A stretch of 64,000 bases of DNA, taken from CAYOBW01 sp964402115. Its GTDB lineage: Bacteria > Verrucomicrobiota > Kiritimatiellia > UBA8416 > CAYOBW01. The notes beneath the pieces are model-generated. The model was given only the letters and a program-made list of their open reading frames with translations. It ran no database searches and was not told where the DNA came from. The stretch lies in NCBI GenBank assembly GCA_964402115.1, contig CAYOBW010000007.1, positions 1 through 64,000 on the forward strand, given 5' to 3'. The translations under genes and the position numbers were made by a program. Positions 8,760 to 17,930 of this stretch are shown here, piece by piece; within the stretch, counting starts at the first letter, position 1, and every line of letters starts with the position of its first letter.

Positions 8760-10304
8760 ATGGAAATGAAGGCAACGGGAATCGGCCTGCGTGCGCTCGG
8801 GCGGGCGCTGGTGTGCCTGGCTTGCCTGCTGGCCTGGCCGGCCGCCGTCGTCCGGGCGGAGCTCAAGCCGGCGCCCGTCTTCGGGTCGCACATGGTGCTG
8901 CAACGCGACAGGCCCGTGCCGGTCTGGGGCACGGCGGCGCCGGGCGAGACGGTGACGGTGCGCTTCCGGGACCAGGTGAAGACCGTGCAGGCGGGCGACG
9001 ATGGGCGCTGGCAGGTGAAGCTCGACCCGCTCAAGGCCGGCGGACCCGACGTCCTGCAGATCGGCGCGGTCCGGATCGACGACGTGCTGGTGGGAGAGGT
9101 GTGGCTGGGCGCGGGTCAATCCAACATGGTCGTCGGTACACCGGGGGCGGCGAAGAACGACCCCGCCCTGGCGGCGCTGGCGGCCACGGATCACCCGCAG
9201 GTGCGCGTCGGCTGGGGCAACAAGGGAGACTGGCGTGTCGCCAAGGCGCCGGTCGGCCTCGGCGCCCTGCCCTTCGCCTTTGCCGCCAACCTGCAGGCGC
9301 AGCTGGGTGTCCCGGTCGGCGTCGTGCTTGGCGCCGTCCCCGGCAGCTCGACGGATTTCTGGGTGACCCCGCAGGCTGTTCAGGCCGACGCGGAGTGCCG
9401 CGCCGCGATCCGGGCCTACGCGGAAACGGTGTACCCGCGGGAACGCAAGTCCTACGAAGAGCGGCTGAAGAAGTGGGAGGCCGCGGACCCCGCCTCGCGC
9501 CCGGCGGGCAAGCCCGAACCGCCGCTGGAGCCGGGCACGGCACGCCATGAAGTCGGCAAGTTCTTCGAGCAGTATATCCGGCCGACGATCCCCTTTGCCA
9601 TCCGCGGCGTGCTGTGGGACCAGGGCGAGAACGGCCCCTCCATCACCGGCACCCGCCCGGCGATGGTCATGCGCGCGCTGATCGCCTCCTGGCGCGAGGC
9701 GTGGGGGCAGGGCGACCTGCCCTGGGTGTACATCCAGAAGCCGAGCGGCGGAGGCTGCGCCTGGGATCCGCAGAACCCCGTCAACCGGCTCGCCGAGGCG
9801 TTTGCCCCGCTGTCGCCGGAGCGCGTGCCGCAGGGCGGGTTCGTGCGCGAGCAGTATGTGAAGCTGCTGGCGCTCACCAATACGTTCATGGTCATCGCCA
9901 GCGACCTCAGCCCCGGAACCCACCCGCCCAACAAGTCCGGCTACGGCGCGCGGGCGGCGCAGGTGGCGCTGGTGGCGGCCTACGGGAAGCGGGCCGAGAT
10001 CTACGGGCCGCTGTACGCGGGCCATGCGGTCGAAAGCGGACGCATCCGCATCCGCTTCACGCACATCGGACAGGGACTCGCGTTGCGCCACGGCGACAAG
10101 CTGCAGGGGTTCGCCATCGCGGGCGAGGATCGGCGCTTCGCGTGGGCGGATGCCGCGATCGACGGCGAAACCGTCGTGGTCTCCTCGCCGCAGGTACTCA
10201 GGCCCGCGGCCGTGCGGTATGCGTACGACGTCAAGTGCCCGTGGGCGAACCTGTTCAACAAAGACGGGCTGCCGGCCCAGGCCTTCCGGACCGACGATTG
10301 GTGA
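8760..10304 (+). CDS. Secreted sialate O-acetylesterase-like (SASA) carbohydrate esterase
   Basis: ATG 8760 follows GGGGAG; a TTG at 8748 and an ATG at 8766 are alternatives. 514 residues with a signal peptide (LVCLACLLAWPAAVVRA). The start of the mature protein (PVFGSHMVLQRDRPVPVWGTA) is the typical N-terminal beta domain of SASA esterases. The SGNH-like domain has the nucleophile block GQSNM (Ser121), VLWDQGENG, and a late THPPNKSGYG block with His388. In many family members an Asp sits two residues before this His; here that position is not Asp, so the enzyme may act with a Ser-His dyad or take the acid elsewhere. It probably removes acetyl groups from a polysaccharide before the arabinosidases that follow. 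Sialic acid itself need not be the substrate. Confidence 0.85.
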   Translation: MEMKATGIGLRALGRALVCLACLLAWPAAVVRAELKPAPVFGSHMVLQRDRPVPVWGTAAPGETVTVRFRDQVKTVQAGDDGRWQVKLDPLKAGGPDVLQIGAVRIDDVLVGEVWLGAGQSNMVVGTPGAAKNDPALAALAATDHPQVRVGWGNKGDWRVAKAPVGLGALPFAFAANLQAQLGVPVGVVLGAVPGSSTDFWVTPQAVQADAECRAAIRAYAETVYPRERKSYEERLKKWEAADPASRPAGKPEPPLEPGTARHEVGKFFEQYIRPTIPFAIRGVLWDQGENGPSITGTRPAMVMRALIASWREAWGQGDLPWVYIQKPSGGGCAWDPQNPVNRLAEAFAPLSPERVPQGGFVREQYVKLLALTNTFMVIASDLSPGTHPPNKSGYGARAAQVALVAAYGKRAEIYGPLYAGHAVESGRIRIRFTHIGQGLALRHGDKLQGFAIAGEDRRFAWADAAIDGETVVVSSPQVLRPAAVRYAYDVKCPWANLFNKDGLPAQAFRTDDW

Positions 10305-10321
10305 AGAACGCGAGGAATCCC

Positions 10322-13099
10322 ATGACCGTGAAGTCCCACCTGCCCCGTCTCGCCGTTGTGCTGGCGCTCGCCGGCCGGCCGGCGTCGGCCGACACCGTTA
10401 CGGTTGTCGACAAGCCTGACGTCACGCAAACCAACGCGTGCTACGCGGGCAACCGCGCCCCGCTGCTGCCCAGCCCGCTCATCAAGCTGCCCGCGGGCGC
10501 CATCGCCCCGCAGGGGTGGCTGCGCCGGCAGCTCGAGCTTGAGGCGGACGGGTTCACCGGCCACCTGACGGAGATCAGCTCCTTCTGCCGGAAGAGCAAC
10601 AACGCGTGGCTCAGCAAGGAAGGGGTTGGCGCCAACGGCTGGGAGGAGGTGCCGTACTGGTTCCGCGGCTTCTGCGCGCTCGGCTACGCGCTGGGCGACG
10701 AGCGCATCATCCGGGAGTCGCGGGAGTGGCTGGAGGCGGTGATCGCGAGCCAGCGCGAGGACGGCTACTTCGGCCCGCGCACCAACCTGAAGGAGAAGGG
10801 CGATCACGACCTAATGCCCAACATGTCGATGATGTTCGCCCTGCGGGCGTTCCACGAGTACACGGGCGACCCGCGCATCGTGCCGCTGCTGACGCAGTAC
10901 TTCCGCTGGCAGCTCCAGATTCCGGACAAGCTGTTCTTCGCGGGCGGCTGGCAGGTGCCGCGCAATGGCGACAACATGGACAGCGTCTACTGGCTCTACA
11001 ACCGCACGGGCGAGCCCTGGCTGCTGGAGCTTGCGGACAAGCTGCGCCGCTGCGGCGCGAGCTGGATGAAGGAACCCACGGGCTGCCACAACGTGGATTA
11101 CTCCATGGGCTTCCGCAAGCCCGCCCAGTTCTACCCCCAGAACAAGGACCCCGCCTACCTGCTGCAGACGGAGAAGAACTTCGACAGCATTTACGGGATC
11201 TACGGGCAGGTGCCCGGCGGCATGTTCGCCGGCGACGAGTTCGCGCGGCCGGGCTTCACCGATCCGCGCAACGCAATCGAGACCTGCGGCATCGTCGACA
11301 TGATGCTCTCGCAGGAGATCCTGCTCGGCATCACCGGCGACCCGAAGTGGGCGGACCGCTGCGAGAACGCGGCGTACAACACGCTCCCCGCGGCCATGAC
11401 GGCGGACATGAAGGGCCTGCGCTACCTGACCTCCCCCAACCAGATCGTCTCCGACCGGCGCAACAAGGCTCCCGAGCTGGCCGACCAGGGCGACATGCAA
11501 TCGATGAATCCCCACTCCCACCGCTGCTGCCAGCACAATGCCGGGATGGGCTGGCCGCTCTTTGCTGAGAACCTCTGGATGGCCACGCCGGGCAACGGGC
11601 TGGCCGCCGTCTTCTACAGCGCCTGCACGGTCAAGGCCAGGGTGGGCACGGGCGGGCAGGTGACGATCGTCGAGAAGACCCCCTACCCCTTCGACGGGCG
11701 GGTCGAGTTCGTTTTCGACTGCGCGGGGACGGCGGCGTTCCCCCTCTACCTGCGCATCCCCGGCTGGTGCGCCGCGCCGCGGCTCCGCCTCAACGGCCAG
11801 CCGCTCGCGGTCGAGGGCCGCCCGCTGTCCTACCTCCGCATCGACCGCACGTGGGCCGCGGGCGACACGCTGGAACTGACGCTGCCCATGGAGGTCGTGG
11901 TCACGCGCTGGGCGAAGAACCGCAACAGCGCGTCGGTCGGCCGCGGCCCGCTCTCCTTCTCGGTGAAGATCGGCGAGGAATACGTGAGGTGCGGCGGCAC
12001 AGACGCGTGGCCGGCGCGGGAGATTCTGCCCACGACGCCGTGGAACTACGGGCTGGCCCTGGACCCGCGGAACCCCGCCGCGGGGTTCGAGGTCGTGGCA
12101 CGCCCCTGGCCGGCCTCGAACGAGGTCTTCACGCACGACGGCACCCCCGTCGAGCTGCGCGCGCAGGTGAAACGCATCCCGAACTGGACCGACACGGGCA
12201 TGGGCCTGCCCGGCAAGCTCCAGCCCAGCCCGGTGAAGTCCGCCGAGCCGGTCGAGACCATCACGCTGATCCCCATGGGCGCGGCGCGGCTGCGGATCTC
12301 CGCGTTCCCGGTGATCGGCGAGGGCCCCGACGCGCGCGAGTGGACCCCGACGGAACCGATGCCCGCCTCGTACTGGCCGAAGCCGGGGGCCCCGGACCTG
12401 CTGCGCGACGGGCGGCTCCCGTCGGCCGGCGCGAGGGACGTCGATTGTTTCAAGTGGATCGGCTGGGCCATGTACAATGCCGGCACGAAGAACTGGGTGC
12501 GGCAGGATTTCGACAGGGAGGAGATGGTGGGGTGCTGCGAGGTGTATTGGGCGGCGGGGGGTGGCGGTTCGCTGACCGACCCCGCGGACTGGAAACTCCA
12601 GTACCTGGACGGCAGCGACTGGAAAGATGTGGAGCTTGAAGGCGGGTACGGGTTTGCCACAAACGCTTTCACGCGCGTGAAGTTCAAGCCGGTCCGGACG
12701 CGGGCGCTGAAGATCGAGGCGCAGACCCGGCCGAAGCGGTCGTCCGGTATCTTCGAGTGGCGGTCCTGGCTTGACGACGGCGCCGTGAAGCGGCATGCCG
12801 TCACGCAATCGTTCGGGGTGGATATCATGGGCGACCCCGCGGTGAAGACCGTGACCGGCTGCGACGTGACCTGGCACGCGGCTGCCGCGGACGCTACGGT
12901 CGCGCCGCCCCAGGCGTGGAAGCTCCTCTACCGGCAGGGGGAGCGGTGGGTCGAGGTCCCGAATCCGTCGGGCTATGGACGCGACCCGGCGAAGCCCAAC
13001 ACGGTCACGTTCGACCCCGTGCAGACCTCGGCCTTGCGGATCGAAGTCCAGTGCGCGCCGGCGATCTTCGCCGGCCCGAGCGAGTGGAAGATCAGGTAG
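10322..13099 (+). CDS. Secreted GH127 beta-L-arabinofuranosidase-family enzyme (copy 1)
   Basis: ATG 10322 is preceded by GAGGA at 5-base spacing; the frame stays open upstream inside the previous gene, but that part has no protein signal. 925 residues with a signal peptide (LAVVLALAGRPASA). GH127/DUF1680 catalytic core: PLLPSPL and GWLRRQLELEADGF near the N-terminus; GGMFAGDEFARPG with probable acid/base Glu306; ETCG with Glu320 and Cys322; HRCCQHN with Cys402 and Cys403. In HypBA1 the Glu-x-Cys and Cys-Cys pairs bind zinc and one Cys is the nucleophile, and all are kept here. The C-terminus holds two discoidin-like (F5/8-type) domains (about 700-812 and 815-925), one more than either paralogue in the window. 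Predicted to release beta-L-Araf outside the cytoplasm. Confidence 0.88.
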   Translation: MTVKSHLPRLAVVLALAGRPASADTVTVVDKPDVTQTNACYAGNRAPLLPSPLIKLPAGAIAPQGWLRRQLELEADGFTGHLTEISSFCRKSNNAWLSKEGVGANGWEEVPYWFRGFCALGYALGDERIIRESREWLEAVIASQREDGYFGPRTNLKEKGDHDLMPNMSMMFALRAFHEYTGDPRIVPLLTQYFRWQLQIPDKLFFAGGWQVPRNGDNMDSVYWLYNRTGEPWLLELADKLRRCGASWMKEPTGCHNVDYSMGFRKPAQFYPQNKDPAYLLQTEKNFDSIYGIYGQVPGGMFAGDEFARPGFTDPRNAIETCGIVDMMLSQEILLGITGDPKWADRCENAAYNTLPAAMTADMKGLRYLTSPNQIVSDRRNKAPELADQGDMQSMNPHSHRCCQHNAGMGWPLFAENLWMATPGNGLAAVFYSACTVKARVGTGGQVTIVEKTPYPFDGRVEFVFDCAGTAAFPLYLRIPGWCAAPRLRLNGQPLAVEGRPLSYLRIDRTWAAGDTLELTLPMEVVVTRWAKNRNSASVGRGPLSFSVKIGEEYVRCGGTDAWPAREILPTTPWNYGLALDPRNPAAGFEVVARPWPASNEVFTHDGTPVELRAQVKRIPNWTDTGMGLPGKLQPSPVKSAEPVETITLIPMGAARLRISAFPVIGEGPDAREWTPTEPMPASYWPKPGAPDLLRDGRLPSAGARDVDCFKWIGWAMYNAGTKNWVRQDFDREEMVGCCEVYWAAGGGGSLTDPADWKLQYLDGSDWKDVELEGGYGFATNAFTRVKFKPVRTRALKIEAQTRPKRSSGIFEWRSWLDDGAVKRHAVTQSFGVDIMGDPAVKTVTGCDVTWHAAAADATVAPPQAWKLLYRQGERWVEVPNPSGYGRDPAKPNTVTFDPVQTSALRIEVQCAPAIFAGPSEWKIR

Positions 13100-13100
13100 C

Positions 13101-13149
13101 GACTCAGAAGTCAGGAGTCAGGAGTCAGGAGTCAGAAGTCGGGAGACAG
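13101..13149 (+). repeat. Seven tandem heptanucleotides (GAGTCAG-type)
   Basis: Directly after the upstream stop codon, seven consecutive 7-mers run to three bases before the next ATG: GACTCAG, AAGTCAG, GAGTCAG three times, AAGTCGG, GAGACAG. Their phase is exact. This resembles the short tandemly repeated repetitive (STRR) heptamers described in cyanobacteria. The last units also supply the purine-rich GGGAG that would serve as the Shine-Dalgarno sequence of the next gene. Confidence 0.9.
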
Positions 13150-13152
13150 TCA

Positions 13153-15432
13153 ATGAAACGTGCGGGCTGGAATGTGGGAGTGATGGCGCTGGGTGCGGCG
13201 ATACTGACGGGCACCGCCGCCGGGGCGCAGGAGCGGGTGGACGTGGTGGACCGGCCCGACGCGGCCGAGCCGAACACCCACTACGCGGGCAACCGCCCTC
13301 CGCTGCTGCCGAGCCCGCTGGTTGCACTGCCCTTCGGTGCGGTCAAGCCGCAGGGCTGGCTGCGCCGGCAGCTCCAGCTGCAGGCCGACGGGTTCGTGGG
13401 GCATCTCACGGAAATCAGCACGTTCTGCAATACGAACAACAACGCGTGGCTCAGTCGCAAGGGCGAGGGCGCAAGCGGATGGGAGGAAGTGCCCTACTGG
13501 CTGCGCGGCTTCTCCGCCATGGCCTACGTGCTGGACGATCCGCGGCTCATCGCGGCGGCCCGGCCGTGGATCGAGACGGCCTTTGCGAGCCAGCGCGAGG
13601 ACGGCTACTTCGGCCCGCGCAGCAACCTGAAGGAGCGCGGCGACCACGACCTGATGTCGAACCAGAACATGCTCTTCACCCTGCGGGCCTACCACGAGTA
13701 CACGGGCGACGAGCGCGTGCCGCAGCTGATGCAGAAGTATTTCGCGTGGGAGCAGACCATCCCGGACGCCAAGTTCTTCTCCTCGGGGTGGCAGGTGCCG
13801 CGCAACGACGACGACATGGAGAACGCCTACTGGCTCTTCAACCGGACCGGCGACACGAACCTGCTCGCGCTGACGGCGAAGCTGCAGCGGTGCGGCGCGA
13901 CGTGGCTGAAGATTGCCACCGGCGGCCACAACGTCGACTTCTCGCAGGGCTTCCGCAAGCCGGCCCAGTTCTACCAGCAGAACCGCGATCCGGAGTTCCT
14001 GGCGACAACCGAGCGGCAGTGGGACAGCATCACGGGGCTCTACGGCCAGGTGCCGGGCGGGGCGTTCGGCGGCGACGAGTTCGCGCGCCCCGGCTACACC
14101 GACCCGCGCCAGGCGATCGAGACCTGCGGCGCCGTGGAGCTGATGATCTCCGGGCAGATCCTGCTCCGGATCACGGGCGACACCAAGTGGGCCGACCGCT
14201 GCGAGAACATCGCCTTCAACACGCTGCCCGCCACCACCACGGCCGACATGAAGGCCCTGCGCTACCTCACATCGCCCAACCAGGTCAACTCCGACGCCCG
14301 GTCCAAGGCGCCCGAACTGGCCGATGGCGGGCCGATGCAGGTGATGAACCCGCACGACCACCGCTGCTGCCAGCACAACGTCGGCGCGGGCTGGCCCTAT
14401 TACGCGAAGCACACCTGGATGGCCACGCCCGGCAACGGGCTGGCCGCGGTCATGTACGCGCCCGGCACCGTCTCCGCCAAGGTCGGCGACGGCGTCGCGG
14501 TCACGATCGCCGAGGACACGCAGTATCCCTTCTCGGGCGCCGTCGCGTTCACGGTCACGCCGGAGAAGCGGGTGCAGTTCCCCCTGTACCTGCGCGTTCC
14601 CGGCTGGTGCCGGGCCGGCGTCAAGCTGGCGCTCAACGGACGGCCGCTTCAGGTGGAGGCCCGGCCCGGNNNNNNNNNNNNNNNNNNNNNNNNNNNNNNN
14701 NNNNNNNNNNNNNNNNNNNNNNNNNNNNNNNNNNNNNNNNNNNNNNNNNNNNNNNNNNNNNNNNNNNNNGCCCAGGCGCGGAAGCTGCCGAACTGGAAGG
14801 AAGACCACCTCGGGCTGGTCGACAAACTCCAGCCCAGCCCGGTGAAGTCGGCCGAGCCCCTGGAAACCATTGCCATGATCCCCATGGGCGCCGCGCGCCT
14901 GCGCCTGTCGGCCCTGCCTGTGCTCGGCACGGGAGCGGAGGCGCGCGAGTGGCAGCTGCCGGCGGAGCCGCTGGTTTCCTACAGCCGCGGCGCCAGCGTC
15001 GATCCCTACGAGGCCATGTTCGACGGCAAGGTCCCGGCGAAATCCAGCGACACGAAAGTCCCGCGCTTCACCACCTACTGCTTCGGCGGCGCCGAGCACG
15101 GCAAACCGCAGTGGGTGCGCCGCAACTTTGACCAAGCCTGCACGGTGGACAGCTGCGAGGTGTTCTGGTACGACGAGGCCCCGACAAAGGGAGACGTCCG
15201 CCTGCCCAAAGCGTGGCGCGTGACCTACCTGAGCGGGAAGGAGTGGAAGGACGTCGAGGAGGCAACCGGCTACGGCGTGGAACCGGACAAGTTCAACGCG
15301 GTGAAGTTCAAGCCGGTCACGACCACCGCCCTGCGGCTGGACGTGCAGACGCAGAACGAGAACGGGCGCTTCGCCATGGGCATCCTGGAATGGCGGATCC
15401 CAGGCGCAACGAAGGACGGAGCGGGCAAGTGA
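13153..15432 (+). CDS. Secreted GH127 beta-L-arabinofuranosidase-family enzyme (copy 2), interrupted by an N gap
   Basis: ATG 13153 with a GGGAGA element from the heptamer repeat upstream; signal peptide GVMALGAAILTGTAAGA. Tandem paralogue of the preceding gene, alike throughout. Motifs: ETCG (Glu323, Cys325), HRCCQHN (Cys405, Cys406), and GGDEFARPG for the probable acid/base Glu. One discoidin-like C-terminal domain (about 630-750 in gapped numbering). The frame runs through 100 Ns at 14670-14769. Alignment with copy 1 shows that about 334 bases are really missing, including the strands around TPWNYG, so the true protein is about 837 residues rather than 759. Expected to act on beta-L-Araf linkages; whether its specificity differs from copy 1 cannot be told. 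Confidence 0.85.
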   Translation: MKRAGWNVGVMALGAAILTGTAAGAQERVDVVDRPDAAEPNTHYAGNRPPLLPSPLVALPFGAVKPQGWLRRQLQLQADGFVGHLTEISTFCNTNNNAWLSRKGEGASGWEEVPYWLRGFSAMAYVLDDPRLIAAARPWIETAFASQREDGYFGPRSNLKERGDHDLMSNQNMLFTLRAYHEYTGDERVPQLMQKYFAWEQTIPDAKFFSSGWQVPRNDDDMENAYWLFNRTGDTNLLALTAKLQRCGATWLKIATGGHNVDFSQGFRKPAQFYQQNRDPEFLATTERQWDSITGLYGQVPGGAFGGDEFARPGYTDPRQAIETCGAVELMISGQILLRITGDTKWADRCENIAFNTLPATTTADMKALRYLTSPNQVNSDARSKAPELADGGPMQVMNPHDHRCCQHNVGAGWPYYAKHTWMATPGNGLAAVMYAPGTVSAKVGDGVAVTIAEDTQYPFSGAVAFTVTPEKRVQFPLYLRVPGWCRAGVKLALNGRPLQVEARPXXXXXXXXXXXXXXXXXXXXXXXXXXXXXXXXXXAQARKLPNWKEDHLGLVDKLQPSPVKSAEPLETIAMIPMGAARLRLSALPVLGTGAEAREWQLPAEPLVSYSRGASVDPYEAMFDGKVPAKSSDTKVPRFTTYCFGGAEHGKPQWVRRNFDQACTVDSCEVFWYDEAPTKGDVRLPKAWRVTYLSGKEWKDVEEATGYGVEPDKFNAVKFKPVTTTALRLDVQTQNENGRFAMGILEWRIPGATKDGAGK
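14670..14769. other. Assembly gap (100 Ns)
   Basis: Exactly 100 Ns, the conventional size for a gap of unknown length. It lies within a GH127 gene whose paralogue at 10322-13099 has 336 bases between the equivalent flanking codons, 2 of which are present here. Confidence 0.98.
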
Positions 15433-15464
15433 GAGCACGGGGCGATAAAGGGAGGAAGCGGAAC

Positions 15465-17912
15465 ATGAAGCGGATGACGATGATCGTTGCCGGTTGTCTG
15501 GGCCTGGCCCTGGCGGCCGGCGCAGCCGAATGGAAACTCGTGCCCGGGCCCCTGACGACCCGGTGGGCGAAGCAGGTCGACCCCGCCCGGCCCCTGCCCG
15601 AGCACCCGCGGCCGCAGATGGTCCGCGAAGCCTGGCTGAACCTGAACGGCCTCTGGCAGTTCGAACTGACGGAGAAAGGCGCCGCGCAGCCGGCGGCGTT
15701 CGCGCGCACGATTCTCGTGCCCTTCCCGGTCGAATCCGCGCTGTCCGGCCTCCGGCTGCGCGTCGAGCCGAAGCAGCGCATGTGGTACCGCCGGACGTTC
15801 ACGGTGCCCGAGGCGTGGCGCCGGGGCCGCGTGCTCGCGCACTTCACCGTGGTCGACTGGGACACGCAGGTCCTCGTCAACGGCCGGGACGTCGGCCGGC
15901 ACGTCGGCGGCTACGACGCGTTCAGCTTCGACATCACCGACGCCCTCAAGCCGGACGCCGAGCAGGAGCTCGTCGTCTCGGTCTGGGACCCGACCAACGA
16001 AGGCGGCCAGCCGATCGGCAAGCAGACGCTCCACCCGGGCGGCATCTTCTACACCCCCAGCAGCGGCATCTGGGGCACGGTATGGCTCGAATCCGTTCCG
16101 AAGACCTACATCAGGAAATTCACGCTGACGCCGGACATCGACGCCGGCGTGCTCAAGCTGACCGTCGAGGCGGACGGCGGCAAGGTGCGCGCGGTGGCGC
16201 GCGACGGCGGCAAGACGGTCGGCGAAGCCAAGGGCGCGCCCGGCGACGAACTCACGCTCCGGATTCCGGACGCGAAGCTGTGGTCGCCCGACACCCCCTT
16301 CCTTTACGACCTCGACCTCGAGCTCGCGGACGGCGGCACGACGGACGCGGTGCGGAGCTACTTCGGCATGCGGAAGATCTCTATCGGCCCGGACGAGAAG
16401 GGCATCACCCGCATCCTGCTCAACAACCGGTTCGTCCTGCAGAAGGGCCCCCTGGACCAGGGGTTCTGGCCCGAAGGCCTGCATACCGCGCCGACCGACG
16501 AAGCGCTGAAGTTCGACGTCGAGACGACCAGGGCCTACGGCTTCAACATGTCGCGCAAGCACACGAAGGTCGAGCCCTCGCGCTGGTACTACTGGTGCGA
16601 CAAGCTGGGCATCGTGGTGTGGCAGGACATGGCGGGCATGCCGGGGCGCGGCGAGGACAAGACCCCGGAACAGCGCAAGCAGTTCGAGCTCGAGCTGCAG
16701 CGCATGGTCGCGTCGCTGCGCAACCACCCCAGCATCATCATGTGGGTGGTCTTCAACGAGGGCTGGGGCCAGTACGACACCGAGCGCCTGGTGGAGCAGG
16801 TGCGGCAGTGGGACCCGCAGCGCCTGGTCAGCAACGCCAGCGGCTGGGTGGACAAGAAGGTCGGCGACATCCTCGACCATCACACCTACCCCGTGCCGGG
16901 GGGGCCGAAACCGGAGCCCAAGCGCGCCGCGGTGGTGGGCGAATACGGCGGCCTGGGGTTCAACATGAAGGGCCGCATGTGGGCGGGTGATGGCTGGGGC
17001 TACCAGACCTTCACCGACGAGGAATCCCTCAACGCCCGCTACGAGGAGATCACCGGCGTCCTGCTCGAGCGCGCGCAAGACCCCGGCATCAGCGCCGGCG
17101 TCTACACGCAAGTCTCCGACATCGAGATGGAGAACAACGGCCTCATGACCTACGACCGCGAGGTGTTCAAGATCAAACCCGAGGTCTCCGCCCGCGCGAT
17201 GAAGGGCCTCCTCCCGCCGCGGAAGCTCAGCCCGGCGGACCTGTTCATCGACACCGGCGTCGTCGAGCTCAAGGCCGCGAGCGACCAGGGGCGCATCGTC
17301 TACACGCTGGACGGCTCTGAACCGACCGCAAAGGCGGACGCGTACGCGCAGCCGCTCCGCATCGAGAAGGACACGGTGATCAAGGCCCGCACGGTCTGGC
17401 CCGACGGCGAGCTGAGCCGCGTCGTTGCGTTCCCGATGAAGAAGACCGTCGCGCGCCCGGCGGTGGCCGCGCCGAACGCCGTGCCCGGCCTGCAGGTGGC
17501 CGCCTACGAACTGAAGGATCGCGTCTCCACCCTACCCGATTTCACCGCCCTGCAGCCGGCGAAAACGTCCGTGGCCGCGCGGGTGAATCTCGAGCCCAAG
17601 CCGCGCAACGACAACTTCGGCCTGGTTTTCACGGGCTTCCTGAACGTGCCGGCCGCCGGGGTCTACCTCCTGCGCGTCGCGTCAGATGACGGCGCGCAGG
17701 TGCTGATCGGCGGCGAACCGGTGTGCGGACGGGACGGCATCCACGGCATGGAGGAATCCACCGGCACCGTGGCGCTGGCCGCGGGCGCCCATCCCTTCAC
17801 CGTCCGTTTCTTCCAGGGGGTCGGCGGCGTGGGACTGCACCTGGACTGGCTGGAGCCGAACGGGAAATTCCGCGAGATACCCGCCACGGCGTTCTCGCAC
17901 ACGGGACCGTAA
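15465..17912 (+). CDS. Secreted GH2-family glycoside hydrolase with CHB_HEX-like and PA14-like C-terminal domains
   Basis: ATG 15465 follows AAGGGAGGAAG; signal peptide MIVAGCLGLALAAGAA. 815 residues. Jelly-roll sugar-binding domain (WLNLNGLWQFEL, PFPVESALSG, WYRRTFTVP), immunoglobulin-like sandwich, then a TIM barrel with acid/base NEGWG (Glu432) and nucleophile GEYGG (Glu493). The RKHTKVEPSRWYYWCDKLGIVVWQD segment type is typical of the family. C-terminal additions are a chitobiase-C-like segment (YTLDGSEPTAKAD, about 615-660) and a PA14-like domain (about 690-810; GVYLLRVASDDGAQVLIGG). GH2 includes beta-galactosidase, beta-glucuronidase and alpha-L-arabinopyranosidase activities, and the sequence does not settle which applies. 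Located between arabinofuranosidase genes, so probably acting on the same glycan. Confidence 0.86.
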   Translation: MKRMTMIVAGCLGLALAAGAAEWKLVPGPLTTRWAKQVDPARPLPEHPRPQMVREAWLNLNGLWQFELTEKGAAQPAAFARTILVPFPVESALSGLRLRVEPKQRMWYRRTFTVPEAWRRGRVLAHFTVVDWDTQVLVNGRDVGRHVGGYDAFSFDITDALKPDAEQELVVSVWDPTNEGGQPIGKQTLHPGGIFYTPSSGIWGTVWLESVPKTYIRKFTLTPDIDAGVLKLTVEADGGKVRAVARDGGKTVGEAKGAPGDELTLRIPDAKLWSPDTPFLYDLDLELADGGTTDAVRSYFGMRKISIGPDEKGITRILLNNRFVLQKGPLDQGFWPEGLHTAPTDEALKFDVETTRAYGFNMSRKHTKVEPSRWYYWCDKLGIVVWQDMAGMPGRGEDKTPEQRKQFELELQRMVASLRNHPSIIMWVVFNEGWGQYDTERLVEQVRQWDPQRLVSNASGWVDKKVGDILDHHTYPVPGGPKPEPKRAAVVGEYGGLGFNMKGRMWAGDGWGYQTFTDEESLNARYEEITGVLLERAQDPGISAGVYTQVSDIEMENNGLMTYDREVFKIKPEVSARAMKGLLPPRKLSPADLFIDTGVVELKAASDQGRIVYTLDGSEPTAKADAYAQPLRIEKDTVIKARTVWPDGELSRVVAFPMKKTVARPAVAAPNAVPGLQVAAYELKDRVSTLPDFTALQPAKTSVAARVNLEPKPRNDNFGLVFTGFLNVPAAGVYLLRVASDDGAQVLIGGEPVCGRDGIHGMEESTGTVALAAGAHPFTVRFFQGVGGVGLHLDWLEPNGKFREIPATAFSHTGP

Positions 17913-17930
17913 GCGCAAGGAGGCAAGCAC

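Noticed and set aside
8760..10304. True sialic acid metabolism
   Set aside because: No sialidase, lyase or epimerase nearby; the SASA fold covers general carbohydrate acetylesterases.
9614..10321. Upstream extension of the first GH127 frame
   Set aside because: It lies in another frame of the SASA esterase gene; the signal peptide and Shine-Dalgarno sequence place the start at 10322.
13101..13149. CRISPR-like array
   Set aside because: Units are 7 bases in direct tandem with no spacers.
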